Shown here: positions 1 through 10,676 of the stretch, piece by piece
How the letters are laid out: each line of letters opens with the position of its first letter
Numbering within the stretch: position 1 is the stretch's first letter
Assembly: GCA_027475525.1 (NCBI GenBank)
Contig: JAMWFC010000027.1
Span: 1,343 to 65,342, forward strand
Source: Macrolepiota albuminosa
Taxonomy: Eukaryota; Basidiomycota; Agaricomycetes; Agaricales; Agaricaceae
Reading direction: 5' to 3'
Length of the DNA stretch: 64,000 bases
Position numbers and translations under genes: made by a program
The notes under the pieces: generated by a model
Told to the model about the DNA's origin: nothing
The model's database searches: none
What the model saw: the letters and a program-made list of their open reading frames with translations, nothing else

Positions 1-278
1 GGACGATGGCTGTGATCATAGCGTTTCCACAGTAACAGATCATATACTTGGTGTTGTCAAAGGAATTCAGAGTTGGTTGTGGAGTCTTGGATCAATTGTT
101 TTTTTTTGTGATGTGAAGTGAACAATATGCATCTTGTGTTGTTTTCCTTGTTGTCTACGCTTCTAGATACTGAAACATCGTACAATTACGTTCTACGAGA
201 CCTATATAGGAATTGCAAGTGAGTTCAAAACAATTTAACTAACTAACACTGATTTCATTATCGAATCTGCTCATCGTC
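1..278. other. upstream intergenic sequence
   Basis: No coding signal was recognised. The stretch is presumably the promoter and 5' leader of the F-box gene that starts at 279. I see no clear TATA box or other named site. Confidence 0.5.
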
Positions 279-1805
279 ATGGCCGATAGTCTGGTATGTC
301 TATATCTGTTCTAAACCTCCTAGTGTACTCATAGTCTCGTTCAACAACCTTACTTTGTGGATTGGTATCTTTTCCAGACCTCTCTCACTGCTAATTACGA
401 TACAGAAACTACGTCTCTTGAACCAATTATACCTCCAATTAACCGATTACCTGTCGAGCTCCTATCAGCGATTTTCTCCACGGAGCCAGACCTTCTCCCT
501 TCAAGTCGCAAGATGGCAGGGGTCTCGAAGAAAAAGAGACTAAATCGTCATACGCTTGTCTGTGGCAAAAAAAATGACCCCGTTTTGCTTGGTCAAGTAT
601 GTAAGCATTGGAGAGATGTAACACTGACCAGTCCTCTATTGTGGGCATCCTTTTCCGTTTTGTGTAGCCTTAAGACCCCAATGATGGAACTGCTTGAGTT
701 ATGGCTTGAGCGTTCTGCAGATGCGCCGCTCAACATCAAGTTCTTTGAATCACTGTCTGATTTTAAGATGAATTCCTTAAGTCTGTTTTTTCCACCAAAA
801 CACCCCATCACACCTCAGGTCATGGAGCTTTTGATAGCTCACGCACACCGTTGGAAGACGATTGATTTTGCATTTTCACTGCTACTATCACCTTTGTTGC
901 AGAACTTGCCCCAGGACTCGTTCAGGATGCTCGAGTCTGTGAAATTTCGGAGAGCGACGAATCTTTATGTAGACGAACTTCCACCACTTATCAAGATATG
1001 GGACTTGTTCTATGCGTCTCCGTCATTTCGTACTGCAAAGTATGAGATGGAGTATGTGCAAAATAAGCTACGTGAAATCCCTTGGTCTCGTCTCACTTCT
1101 GTCGATGTAACAATCTGGATGGATGAACTCTTTACAATCCTGCCAGAGTGCGAGGATCTCGAGGAACTTCGTTATACTGATCCTCTGGCGCGTTCTGCTA
1201 ACCTGCCAGAAAGAAAAGGACCGCCCCCGCGTCTCCCATCCGTTATTCTTCCTTCCCTTCGTCATCTATCTATGAATGTGTCGAGCCCTCCTGACGAAGC
1301 ATTCCGAAATCTCACTCTACCAATGCTGGAATCAGTCCACATCCGCCAAGACAACATCTGGATAGAGAAACCGGATTCAGACGCGTTTACCGATCTCTTG
1401 AAGAGGTCGCAATGCACTTTAAAGAAGTTTTCTTATCACGCTATTTGTGATCCAGCTGCAGAAGACGTCCTCAGCGAAATGCTTACCTCTCCATCTATGT
1501 CGTCTGTCGTGGATCTTGTCGTGGAAGTTCAAGCTACAGATAAATTTGCAGATTTTATGATGACTGGCATTGGTCAGACGGCGTTACCTTGTCTTGAAAG
1601 TTTCACACTTGTGAGATCCTCCATGGAGCCTGGTACACTCAGCAAAATGATCACTTCTCTGAAGGAAGGGCGCAAATCATTCTGGCTCTTTGATGTTCAA
1701 TTTTGGAAACGATACAAGGAAGATAGAAAGAAGTTCTTGGAGCTAGAAGAAAGAGGCCTTGTAATAAGGGATGAGATTCCAGTCGATCCACTCTTCATAA
1801 TGTGA
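279..1805 (+). CDS. F-box domain protein
   Basis: Predicted 480-residue protein encoded by two exons (279-293 and 378-1805) separated by an 84-bp GT-AG intron. I chose ATG 279 because its five codons join in frame to the long exon, which has no good ATG of its own near its start. Residues 26-39 (INRLPVELLSAIFS) and 79-94 (VCKHWRD, then SPLLW) form the split F-box typical of agaricomycetes, here with a basic insert between the halves. The remainder is leucine-rich and repeat-like, as in F-box proteins whose C-terminal half recruits substrates. By family it should bind Skp1 in an SCF ubiquitin ligase; the substrate cannot be told from sequence. These proteins form large, fast-changing families, so there is no one-to-one name. 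Confidence 0.85.
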
Positions 1806-2092
1806 TCATGTTACAAGTTTGTTTTTAGTGGTCAATTTACGCAAATGGATACAACACGCATAGCGTGAAACTCAGCCGCGCAGTTGAAAACAGCGAAGAC
1901 AAGTAGCTAGCTCAAAGTCAAAAATATTTACATCAACCGTACAAAAAATGAGGTAGGGTACCTCTTCTGTCAAACTTCAGAGTCATATGTATGGGAAAGG
2001 ACCTTTTCACAATTTCTGTTTACAATCATGATGAGAACTTTGTCTGGTATCGAAAGACGTACTGAAGTACGGATATAAGATAGCAGATGAGA
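1806..2092. other. intergenic sequence between convergent genes
   Basis: Lies between the ends of the F-box gene (+) and the minus-strand desaturase. It presumably holds both 3' untranslated regions. No other feature was seen. Confidence 0.5.
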
Positions 2093-3876
2093 TTAGATAT
2101 CATTGATGTGACATTGCTTTGCAGGTCTGCGAGCGGCATGTCCCTTTCTGTCGCGATAAAAGAGAACATCGCCTATAGTGATGACATATGAGCATCGGAA
2201 GACAAGGAGACATTGATGAAAACTACGAACCTGTATTCTCAACAAATTGGCATTTATTGTAGTTCTCCCAGAGAGCCTGGAAGGCAGGCTTATCGGAATA
2301 AACATAGTGGTCGCCAATGAATGCTTTCAAATGTTGTGTCGCTTCACGTCCGTGGTCTAGAAAAAGTATAATAAAAAGAGGGACATAAAAACATCTGATC
2401 TCGACGTACAGAAAGGCATTTTTGGGAAGAACTAGTGGGTCATTAGCTCAGATTCAGAGGAAGAGTAGCATGTATGGTATGCCGTACATGGTGGATGACA
2501 TGGTAATGAGCGACATCATGGAGGAAGAAGCGTCCCTGCCATCCGAGGAAGTTACGGTCAATGGTAGCAGCAGCGCCGCGTTGAAAATTCCACTCCTTGC
2601 CACGGTAGTGAGGAATGGTAGGGTCGGTATGATGAAGATAAGTAATCATGATAACTATTTGCTCAAAATTCAGCTCGCCTGATCATTACGACAAAATACG
2701 GAAAAACTTACACCAATGAGTAACCCCAAGCCATGGGATTCCATAATACTTGATAACATTGGTGGTACCATAGGCGGAGCAAGCATGACTAACGGCAAAG
2801 ACCATAGCGGCAATGCCGATATTAGAGATGATGACGGCGCGCTTCTGACCCTTGGTAAAGAGTATTGAGTTGGCTAATGAGGCAGTAGATGAGGGTTGTG
2901 GATAAGATCGTCATAGATATCGCTCACGATCGAAGTGATTGGTCCATTTCGGATAGTTCTTCTGGCCGGAGACATTAAAGACTGATGAGTCACCGCGTTA
3001 TCTTGAGAGCCGTATAGAACGCGAAAAAGAAACGTACAAAGGTATGCAGGGAAGGCAAGGAGCTGTTGGCGGACCAGCATGTAAAGGGTATAGATGGGAG
3101 TATCGCTGAGGATCTCTTCATAATCAATTTCCCGGGCCATGTCTCCGTCTGGAATGCCAAGATCCTCACGGGTCTTTGGAATGTAGACCTCATCACGTTC
3201 CATGGAGGCGTGGTTGCTGTGATGTCGATGGTGGGAGATCTTCCAGGAAAAGTAAGGCGTCCAGAGGAAAGTGTGGGTTACCTAGTAGAAGATCAAGACG
3301 ACGAACGGTACGGTACGGTCAGTTTTCAACTTACAAAGCCAAGGACGTCATTGATGATTTTGTAGTTAGAAAAAGCGCCATGTCCACACTAAAGAAAAGG
3401 ATTCAGGAAGGAATTTTGTAGAGGGAGAGCAGACACCAACCTCGTGGCCAATGACCCAGATTCCGGTGAAAATGAGACTTTGGAACCACCAGCTATAGAT
3501 AAAGTCAGCTTATGAAAGAAAGCGAACAGTGTGGATACCAACTAAACGCCCCAAGCGACCCACCGGACGAGTTCTGATCCTAACGGGGTTAGAAGATCTC
3601 GAGTCTCTGGCTGTTTGAAGTAGGGATCAATGGTGGCAGCCAGCGACCAGGCCATCATTGCCATCAGGACGTCCCGAACGAAGTATGATAGCCCTTTGTT
3701 CACATTGCGAATGAAATATTTCCTCGGGATGGCGGCTCTGATTTCCTTGAGGGACCTGGTAAGCAAAAGTTAGATTGACTTGATACTATGTAGTTATCGA
3801 TTATAACCAACCAACGCATCGGGGTGAATGGAGGAAACTCGTTCTCAGAATACCTCTCGATAGTCGGGGCAGCCAT
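2093..3876 (-). CDS. FAD2: Delta-12-type (oleate) fatty acid desaturase
   Basis: Eleven exons joined by GT-AG introns of 50-58 bp give an uninterrupted 412-residue protein, the usual size for this family. Exons: 3876-3812, 3755-3543, 3492-3441, 3388-3335, 3281-3038, 2981-2928, 2873-2712, 2654-2488, 2431-2410, 2356-2231 and 2172-2093. The start [19 protein letters not shown] resembles the N terminus of fungal Delta-12 enzymes. The three histidine boxes that hold the di-iron centre are all present: HECGH at 109-113, HHRHH at 145-149 and HVIHH at 333-337, with hydrophobic spans between them. Such enzymes convert oleoyl to linoleoyl chains on ER phospholipids using cytochrome b5. Delta-12 versus Delta-15 or bifunctional activity cannot be decided from sequence. 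It is divergently paired with a second desaturase starting at 4386. Confidence 0.9.
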
Positions 3877-4385
3877 GCTGACCTAGAATAACAGCTCATC
3901 GTTCCAGGGCAGCAATCAAATGTATTTATATCGGATCGTTGGAAATAAGCTCGAGCATGAATATTCTTCTCAAAGACTGTGTGCGATAAGTGACCGGCAA
4001 TCCGAGGTGAAATGACCCGCAAGCTCCCCTCCTACAGAGTTTGAGCAGTGAGTGGACTGTGCAACCCAAAGTACAAGACTAGAGTAAACTTGGAAGCCAC
4101 AGTGAGTATAGATACGTGATAGCATCAGAGCAATGTCTCGATCGCAGGGAGCCAGGCAGACCAAGTGGGTTCTGGTCTATAACCAAACATGGCATTTACG
4201 CGTCACGCGTCAACGCTCCTTTCTTCTTTGCTGAATTGATTCATTGATTGAAAAATGCCAAACTCCGGGCAACGCTTATCCTTTACTCAGGGTTTGCCAA
4301 TAAAAAGGAGCGTTCGACGCCAGATACCCTCACCACCCTCCTCATCTCTACTGAGACTCGTTCTTAGTGGATTGACTCTTTCGAC
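3877..4385. promoter_or_regulatory. shared divergent promoter region of two desaturases
   Basis: This 509-bp gap separates the two start codons, so both genes must take their 5' signals from it. It contains two ACGCGT hexamers one base apart (4198-4203 and 4205-4210), matching the MluI cell-cycle box, on the side of the plus-strand gene. No clear TATA box stands out. Co-regulation of the pair is an inference from layout only. Confidence 0.5.
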
Positions 4386-6028
4386 ATGTTTTCATCTCTC
4401 TTCGAAGACGGTCCTGAATTCAAGAAACGGCTTCAGACGCCGTTTGCACCCCCAAAGGCAAGTTATTTACTTATACCTGAAATAATAAACGTTCGTTCTC
4501 AATCGTGATATAGGCTACTCTACAGGAAGTTCATTCGGTTGTTCCAAAACATCTGTGGGAAAAGAACACATTCAAAGCCTTGCTCTACGTTATCCGCGAT
4601 GTTATCTGTGCAGTAGTTGTTTACAAACTCGGTTGGATGATCGACCCGGCTGCAAAGTCTCTCGTTCAAGATTACGGTGTGCCTCAAGCATTGGGGACTA
4701 CGATCAAATGGGCATTATGGGCACTGTACTGGCACTGGCAGGGAGTCATTCTCGCAGGCTGGTGGTGCATGGCTCATGAGGCTGGTCATGGCACGCTCTC
4801 AAAGTACTCTTGGGTCAATCACGTCGTCGGCTTCAGTCTCCACACCGTGAGTTCATTATGGTTTCCATGACTTTGGGCCTTAGCCATTTTTGCAGTTTAT
4901 TCTTGCTCCTTATTACGCTTGGAGGTCATCACATCATGCTCATCACAAAGCGACCATGTCCATCGAACGTGATGAAAACTTTGTTCCTCGCACGCGTACT
5001 GAGTATGGCCTACCTTCGGAGAACATCGCTCACATCAACGATTACCACGAGATCTTTGAGGAAACACCAATCTATACACTCCTTCGTATGATCTTCATGC
5101 AAGCGGTTGGATGGCAATACTATCTTCTTACTAACGCGCTTGGGAACCAAATGTACCCTCCTTGGACCAATGTATGTCGTTCTAATCCAGACTGACGGTC
5201 TACGTATACTCAGGAATTTGACTTCAGCACTTCCAACCCTCTTCACCTCTGTTCAAACCTCATGAACGCAACGGAATCATTGCTTCGAACATCGGGTTGT
5301 CGGTCATGGTCGGCATGCTCTGCCTTTGGACCCGTGAAGTTGGAGTGCACAACTTCCTCAAGTTGTATTTCGTTCCATATGTTGTACGTTTTAAAAATCT
5401 ATCACTTCTTCTATATCCAACACCGAAATCTTAGTTGGCAAATCACTGGATCGTCATGCTCACCTATCTGCATCATACCGACCCTACGGTTGCTCATTAC
5501 CGCTCCAAGCAGTGGTCGTTCCTTCGTGGCGCCGTCTCAACTGTCGACCGGCCCTTGTTGGGCTGGGCGGGTCGTTTCTTCCTCCACAACGTCTCGCATG
5601 ATCACGTGTGTTGTCTAGTCCATCTTGTTTCTTCTCTCTTGGATAATTGACAACATTTGACTCCAGGTCGCCCACCATCTATTCTCGTCCATACCGTTCT
5701 GTACGTGGTACAATTGATGTTGTCAATTTACCAGCTCACCTTTTCAATCTAGATAACCAACCACAGGTTACAGAGGCAATCAAGAAAGTTCTCAAAGAAG
5801 ACTACAACTACGATTCTACGGTAGGCATTCCTTCACATATCATCCATCATCTTCATCTCTTATTAATTTGGTCTACAGAACACTTTTCGTGCACTGCACC
5901 GTACCTTCACTCAATGTTGCTTCATAGAAGATGATGGTGACATAGTCTTCTACAAGAACAGGGATGGCAAAGCTGCACGAGTGCTGGCTCCGGATGCGCT
6001 GGACCATGAGATTAAGAAGTCGACGTGA
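4386..6028 (+). CDS. Delta-12-type fatty acid desaturase, second paralogue
   Basis: Eight exons (4386-4457, 4514-4846, 4896-5171, 5228-5383, 5435-5605, 5667-5700, 5753-5820, 5879-6028) give an unbroken 419-residue protein. The histidine boxes are HEAGH (112-116), HHAHH (148-152) and HVAHH (336-340); the last is split by an intron after its first histidine. The HEAGHG form differs from the HECGHG of the neighbouring enzyme, so these are distinct paralogues rather than a recent copy. The first intron is only consistent with a GC-AG pair (donor GCAAGT at 4458), because the nearby GT would break the frame. Expected role: membrane desaturation of fatty acyl chains in the ER. Which of the pair makes linoleate, and whether one acts at another position, is unknown. 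Confidence 0.88.
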
Positions 6029-6446
6029 GAATAGTGGGTTGAGTTGTATCATATATAAATCTGTACATATCTTGAAGATCTACCATAATTAATTTTCCTT
6101 TTTGCTACACCAGTGCGTATAAAGTTCAGTGCGTGTTGAACTAATTGGTTAGTCTGTTTATAGCGAAATCAAAGAAGCCACAGAACCAATGGGTTCCATC
6201 TGATGCGGGTGTGGCGCGCAGGCCGAGGACGAGGTCTAAGTCCCACATGTTTGTATGGGCTGTTGTGGTGGTCCGAGGACCAAGATCTACGAGCTGCACC
6301 ACGTGCCTTTGGCACGCAGCTAGCATCTCATTGAGGCTTCACCCCCAAACCCCCCCAACACAGCCTCCACCCTAACCTCACTATGTTCACTTAGGGCTCC
6401 AAGTATGTATAAGTAATTCAGTCTCCACCCTAACCTCACTTCATTT
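6029..6446. other. intergenic sequence leading into the repeat block
   Basis: No gene was recognised. Around 6360-6465 there are two diverged copies of a roughly 50-bp unit that contains a CACCCTAACCTCAC core and then a TTAGGGCT motif, just before the first LTR. CpG content is still host-like up to about 6.3 kb. Confidence 0.4.
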
Positions 6447-6602
6447 GGTTAGGGCTTCATATATGTCATGACCCGCCCTCACCCTGGACACTGGAACTCT
6501 GCCTCAGGCCTCACCACTCTCTGGGTTAGGGCTTCATATATGTCATGACCCGCCCTCACCCTGGACACTGGAACTCTGCCTCAGGCCTCACCACTCTCTG
6601 GG
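6447..6602. repeat. 77-bp-period direct duplication (probable assembly artefact)
   Basis: Bases 6447-6525 recur perfectly at 6524-6602, an offset of exactly 77. The duplication includes the TGTCATGACC start of LTR E, so that start appears at both 6464 and 6541. Confidence 0.95.
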
Positions 6603-7254
6603 ACAACAGACTAGCACACCCAAAACTGACCCCGATCAGCCCCAATGGCCACCATCAGCCATTGGCATCACCCATCATCCTGGCACTGGCATCCATCAAT
6701 TTCCCTGGATGTCGGCTGACACATGACCCCTCAGCCCTGATCTCTGCCACCCAATCCCTGGCACTGGCTCTGACTCCCAGGCCTCAGCTGACACCAACTA
6801 CATGCTTTGGCTCTGACTCCTGGGCCTCAGCCAACACCAACCACATGCTTCAGGCCCAATGCCACCATCTGACCTGCACCCGTACACCCCATCAACACCC
6901 AAACTCCTTTGGACAACTCTTCGACATCCAGCCTCTCCTCAGACAACCTTGCCTGACTCCTCTTCAGATAGCACTTCAGCACCCCAAGACACCGACACTC
7001 CCTGGATACCAGGACCATCAACTAACCAGGCCCCCCACCCTGATGAGTACTTAAACCGTAGCTTGCATTCTATTACAGGAGCCTTGATATTGTCTAAACT
7101 TTTGCCCTTTGTCTTCGTCTACTTCAATTGATTGATTTCCCCACTCTCAAGTCTCAGTCTCTCAGTTCCTTTTCAGTGTCACTTTGCCCTCTACTCAGCT
7201 CCACTCCTCTTCATTGACCCTTGGACCCTGTCAGCATCCTCTCCCCCAGTCCCA
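6464..7254 (+). mobile_element. solo or truncated LTR E (Ty3/Gypsy type)
   Basis: Starts TGTCATGACC and ends CAGTCCCA, directly against the LTR of element A. It is C-rich and proline/threonine-like in translation but carries no protein. It shares the CTTGATATT core and general composition with the LTRs of D, D' and F, which suggests a related chromovirus family. True length is about 714 bp once the 77-bp duplication is removed. I found no convincing target duplication, and orientation is inferred from similarity to the plus-strand LTRs. Confidence 0.55.
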
Positions 7255-7565
7255 TGAAAATCTAGTGCTCTGTGTGAGCCCTGAAAAACCTCTGCACCTG
7301 AAACAATGTCAAGTGCTTAGAGTCACACCATAGAACCAGATTGATGTACAATTCAGTCCTACGAATAGTGTAACAAAAAGCTACCTTATGTAAGGTAGCA
7401 AGCAGTAATGAGTGTATGTAATATGTTATGTAATCTACCAATATAGCAATTATTACAGTACATACTACGCTGTGTAGTCTGGATCTTCTGAACAACATGT
7501 AGGTTGTTCAGCACAATACGGTGAAGGTTAAACCTAGCACTGAGGCTCTAGGTTGCTTGGTTACA
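7255..7565 (-). mobile_element. 3' LTR of element A
   Basis: On the minus strand it starts TGTAACCAAG (7565) and ends TTTTCA (7255). It is preceded on that strand by a polypurine tract (GAAAGGGGGGCA, complement of 7566-7577), as expected for a 3' LTR. Its layout resembles the shorter LTR of element B: a TGTA start, an ACATA-AGGTAGCTTTT-like segment and a CTCACACA stretch near the end. Confidence 0.6.
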
Positions 7566-7699
7566 TGCCCCCCTTTCAGACTAGTAACAGTCTCTAGAAG
7601 GGTGGCATCCACAATTGTCCCCATAACAACAGTAAAGTATCTTCTGTAGTTGGTAAGTGTCGAGGTTAGCCAACTATAACTAAGTACTGCTTGCTGTGA
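7566..7699 (-). other. element A spacer between ORF3 and 3' LTR
   Basis: Non-coding stretch containing the polypurine tract at 7566-7577. Nothing else was seen. Confidence 0.5.
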
Positions 7700-10000
7700 T
7701 TATGCAGAAGGTGGGCGGTACAGTTCACTCTTGAGGAAGGTGGCGATATCAACATCAGTGTTAGCCAAGCCAGCCACTCCCTTGAAAGAAAGCTTTGCTG
7801 ACTGGGACTCTATAGATGTAGGTGCAATTGGTGGGGGCAGTAGCGGTCCTTGGTGTGGACTGCGCATCCACAGATCGCGACAACAAGGCTCCATTCTGAC
7901 AGGGTAATAGAATCCTTCCTCAAGATATGTGTGACCTTGAGCAAATTCTCAGCCAAGTAAGGCCTGAAGGCAGATTACATTGTCCACAGTGGGGGTCCTC
8001 CAACCATCCCACTGTGGAATCACAGATGGCTCACCATAGATGTCAAGTCTACAGTGCTGTTTGTTGTCAACGTCCTGGTACATGTCCAATGATGTGTTGG
8101 ATGCTCAGAAATGGCTCTCCAGGTAGACCATGCTGAAAGCATAGGCATGGTCTATCCATTCTACTGGCACACAATTTGCTAGGAGGACTCTCAGTATGTC
8201 GGCATCACTGATGTTGGCTGACATTGAGTCATCAAAGTGTGGTGTCATGAACTGCATGTCAGTCCATGGCATTGGTGCAAATGGCTGACTGGGATTAGCT
8301 GCATTGTGAGCTTCAATAGCCTCACAGTACAGTCCAAGTCGTGCCATAATGAAGGCCAGCACCCTGGCAAAGTGGCTCTGGGGTCATCCTTGAGGTGATA
8401 CATCTTGAGTAATGGCGTGTCTCAGAAGGGTTTGGAGGTGAATGCAGAATGCATAGTCCATGGCAATGTCCAGGACCGCATTTATCATCCCTGGATGCGA
8501 GAAATACAGCACATTTTGTGCTAGGTGATCAAGGTCAAAGGTATGGCAAATACCTTCCGAATCAAATCCTGCAAGCGTGAATATGGGCTTGCTTCCCCAT
8601 CCTTTCCATTGGAGATACCCCTCTGGTGTGGGTAGGATAGCCAAGCCCATTCGATGGTCATGCAGGTCAAGGGGGGGAAGAATCTGTTCAAACTTAGAGC
8701 CACAGACCAGCTCCATAGTGGGATCCCTCCATGGTCAACTAAAATTCATAGAAATATGCTGGAATTTGCGCAACAGATAATAGGCCTCAATGTGCAGAGG
8801 CAGGGCCTTCATTCTGTTCTCAACTAGCATGAGCAATTTGCACACTTCTTGGAGGTTCATGGGAAACCCCTGCAGTGCAGTTTTCACCAACAGTATTGAG
8901 ATATGATGATACCTTGTTCTGTGTTTCTCCTCATGCTCTTGTGCCCACAGTGCCTCATTGCCCACAAAGACGGTGTTTGACAACTGCAAGTAATAGAAAT
9001 GGCGCTCTAATGCGCCACCAAAGAACCAATTTGACTGCTCTGTGGTGGTCCCCTCTCTGACCACTCCCAATCCTTCAGGGATACGCCCCGTGGCCTGCTC
9101 CACCATATCATGGTTGATCTTGGCCTGTTTGGCAGTGGCAGCCTTCTGACAAGAATCTGCCTTGCGGTTGCAGGTCAACTGCAAGTTCTTCTGCACCGCC
9201 GTCTCCCCTTCTGACGGAGTATCCTCTGCACTCAGTCTATAGTCACTGGCATCATCATCATTTGCAATGCCCATAGCCGCTAGAGTGGGGAGGCAATTCT
9301 CCACCTTGTCATCGGTATGCAAGTCTTTTCAAAGTATCTCTGGCACATACAACACATGTGGGTTCTCAAAGTGGATTTCAGGCAGGAAAAATATAATCTC
9401 CCTCGCTCCTGAGCTGAGTGGTACATTGTCCAGAAACTGCATCATTGACGCCTGCAAGGCCGTTTTTGGCTTGGTCATGGTCTTCACCATGTGTGGCACA
9501 TGCACCGACGAGCTTAGTCCCTGGTCCTCATCATCCACCATCATTTCATCCTCACCCCACTCCTCTGAGCAGGGTGTTACCTCTCCTGTCTCCCTGGTCT
9601 CAGGAGGCGCAACTGGTGCCTCCACCACCTGCTGGGTTCTGAGATGCTTTGCCTCAGCATGCTCCTCTGGCATCGTCGCTTGCCACTTGATTGCATTGGC
9701 AAATGTTTTGATAGTATTATTGTTATGCTGTTGTAGCATAACAATCTCATCCAGCAGGCCTGTGATCACCACCTGTGCCACCAGATCCTTCAGAAACTCC
9801 GAATCTGGGGGAAGTCGCTGCTCTGCAGCTACTAGCCGCTGCCACACCACCTCACTTTGAGGGTCAACCTCCTCCGCTGATGCCTTCCCTTTTTCCTTCT
9901 CACTAGCCAGAAATCTACGTGGGGATGGAGACCACTTACAAACTGGGGGTGACTGCAGTTGCAGGGGCAACCTTGGTTGTTGCAGCCTCTGCACCCTCAT
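7700..10000 (-). pseudogene. element A ORF3: long sense accessory ORF after integrase
   Basis: One reading frame of 767 codons runs from 10000 to a TAA at 7700-7702, broken only by five stops (9329-9331, 8735-8737, 8384-8386, 8105-8107, 7949-7951). All five are TGA, as expected if CGA arginine codons at CpG sites mutated. The product has a proline-rich start, a stretch with many charged residues (9.5-9.9 kb), segments such as QSNWFFGGALERHFYYLQL and a conserved-looking C-terminal half. It matches no Gag, Pol, chromodomain or envelope domain I know. It lies downstream of pol in the same orientation, the position of env in retroviruses, but I see no clear signal peptide or membrane anchor. A likely N-terminal part in another frame is at 10330-10545. 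A diverged relative follows pol in element B. Function unknown. Confidence 0.65.
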
Positions 10001-10329
10001 TCTACTTTGGTCTTCTCGATACGGTGGCTCCTCCCACCACCTGCCTACTGGCTCTTATGTGATGATGGCTCTCCTTGCCAGCTCTCATGGCAGTGACTGC
10101 TCTCCATCCCTTTGAGGTGGCATCACCTTGCTTTTTGTCCTCACTTCTCTCACTGGCGACTGTTTGCGCTCCCACTGCAATGGCCCCATCTCATTCTGCC
10201 TGCTCACTCCCTGCTTCTCATTGACTTCCATGGGAACCACCTGTTGTGCCTGTGGCACCATCATTTCCTACAGAACCTGCATCTGCATAGCCTGCTGCCC
10301 AGGTCCACTAGGACCTGGGTAAAATGGCA

Positions 10330-10545
10330 TCAGGTAATATGGAAAAAAAACAATGGAGCCTGCCCAAATTGAGCCATTGCCGGATATGCTGCCATACCTG
10401 GCATTGGTACTGCTGCACTAACATTACTCCTTGTTTGACATGTCTGCTGCTCCTGTTCCCCTCCCTCATCAGAACCCTGTGGGTTCTGTGTCTGCTGAAT
10501 TGGCATCTGCCCAGGAAAGGAAAACAACATCACTGTAGCTGACAT
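10330..10545 (-). pseudogene. probable N-terminal segment of element A ORF3
   Basis: An ATG at 10545 opens a 71-codon frame rich in Gln, Pro and Met, including PMPGMAAYPAMAQFGQAP. Element B has a similar segment after its pol (PAHYPGMGGVPIMMPYF near 20.46 kb), so the two are related. At least one frameshift and some stops separate it from the long frame beginning at 10000. No domain recognised. Confidence 0.5.
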
Positions 10546-10676
10546 GATGGTCTCCAGAGAAAAAAAAACAAGTTTATGTTTGTCAGGGTTACATAACCTG
10601 ATCTGACTCCACCAATTCCCATCACATCACTCTTATCATATCTGATCTGCTCCAGACCAGTCCAGACTTATCTCAT

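Noticed and set aside
6355..6455. CCCTAA/TTAGGG motifs resembling an interstitial telomere
   Set aside because: The motifs occur singly within two diverged 50-bp units, not as tandem TTAGGG runs.
6545..7054. 169-codon plus-strand Pro/Thr-rich frame
   Set aside because: It lies inside LTR E. Its composition follows the C-rich DNA, and it lacks any domain or splice context.
7700..10000. In-frame TGA codons as evidence for stop-codon recoding
   Set aside because: CpG-to-TpG decay explains TGA from CGA, and intact host genes here use TGA as a normal stop.
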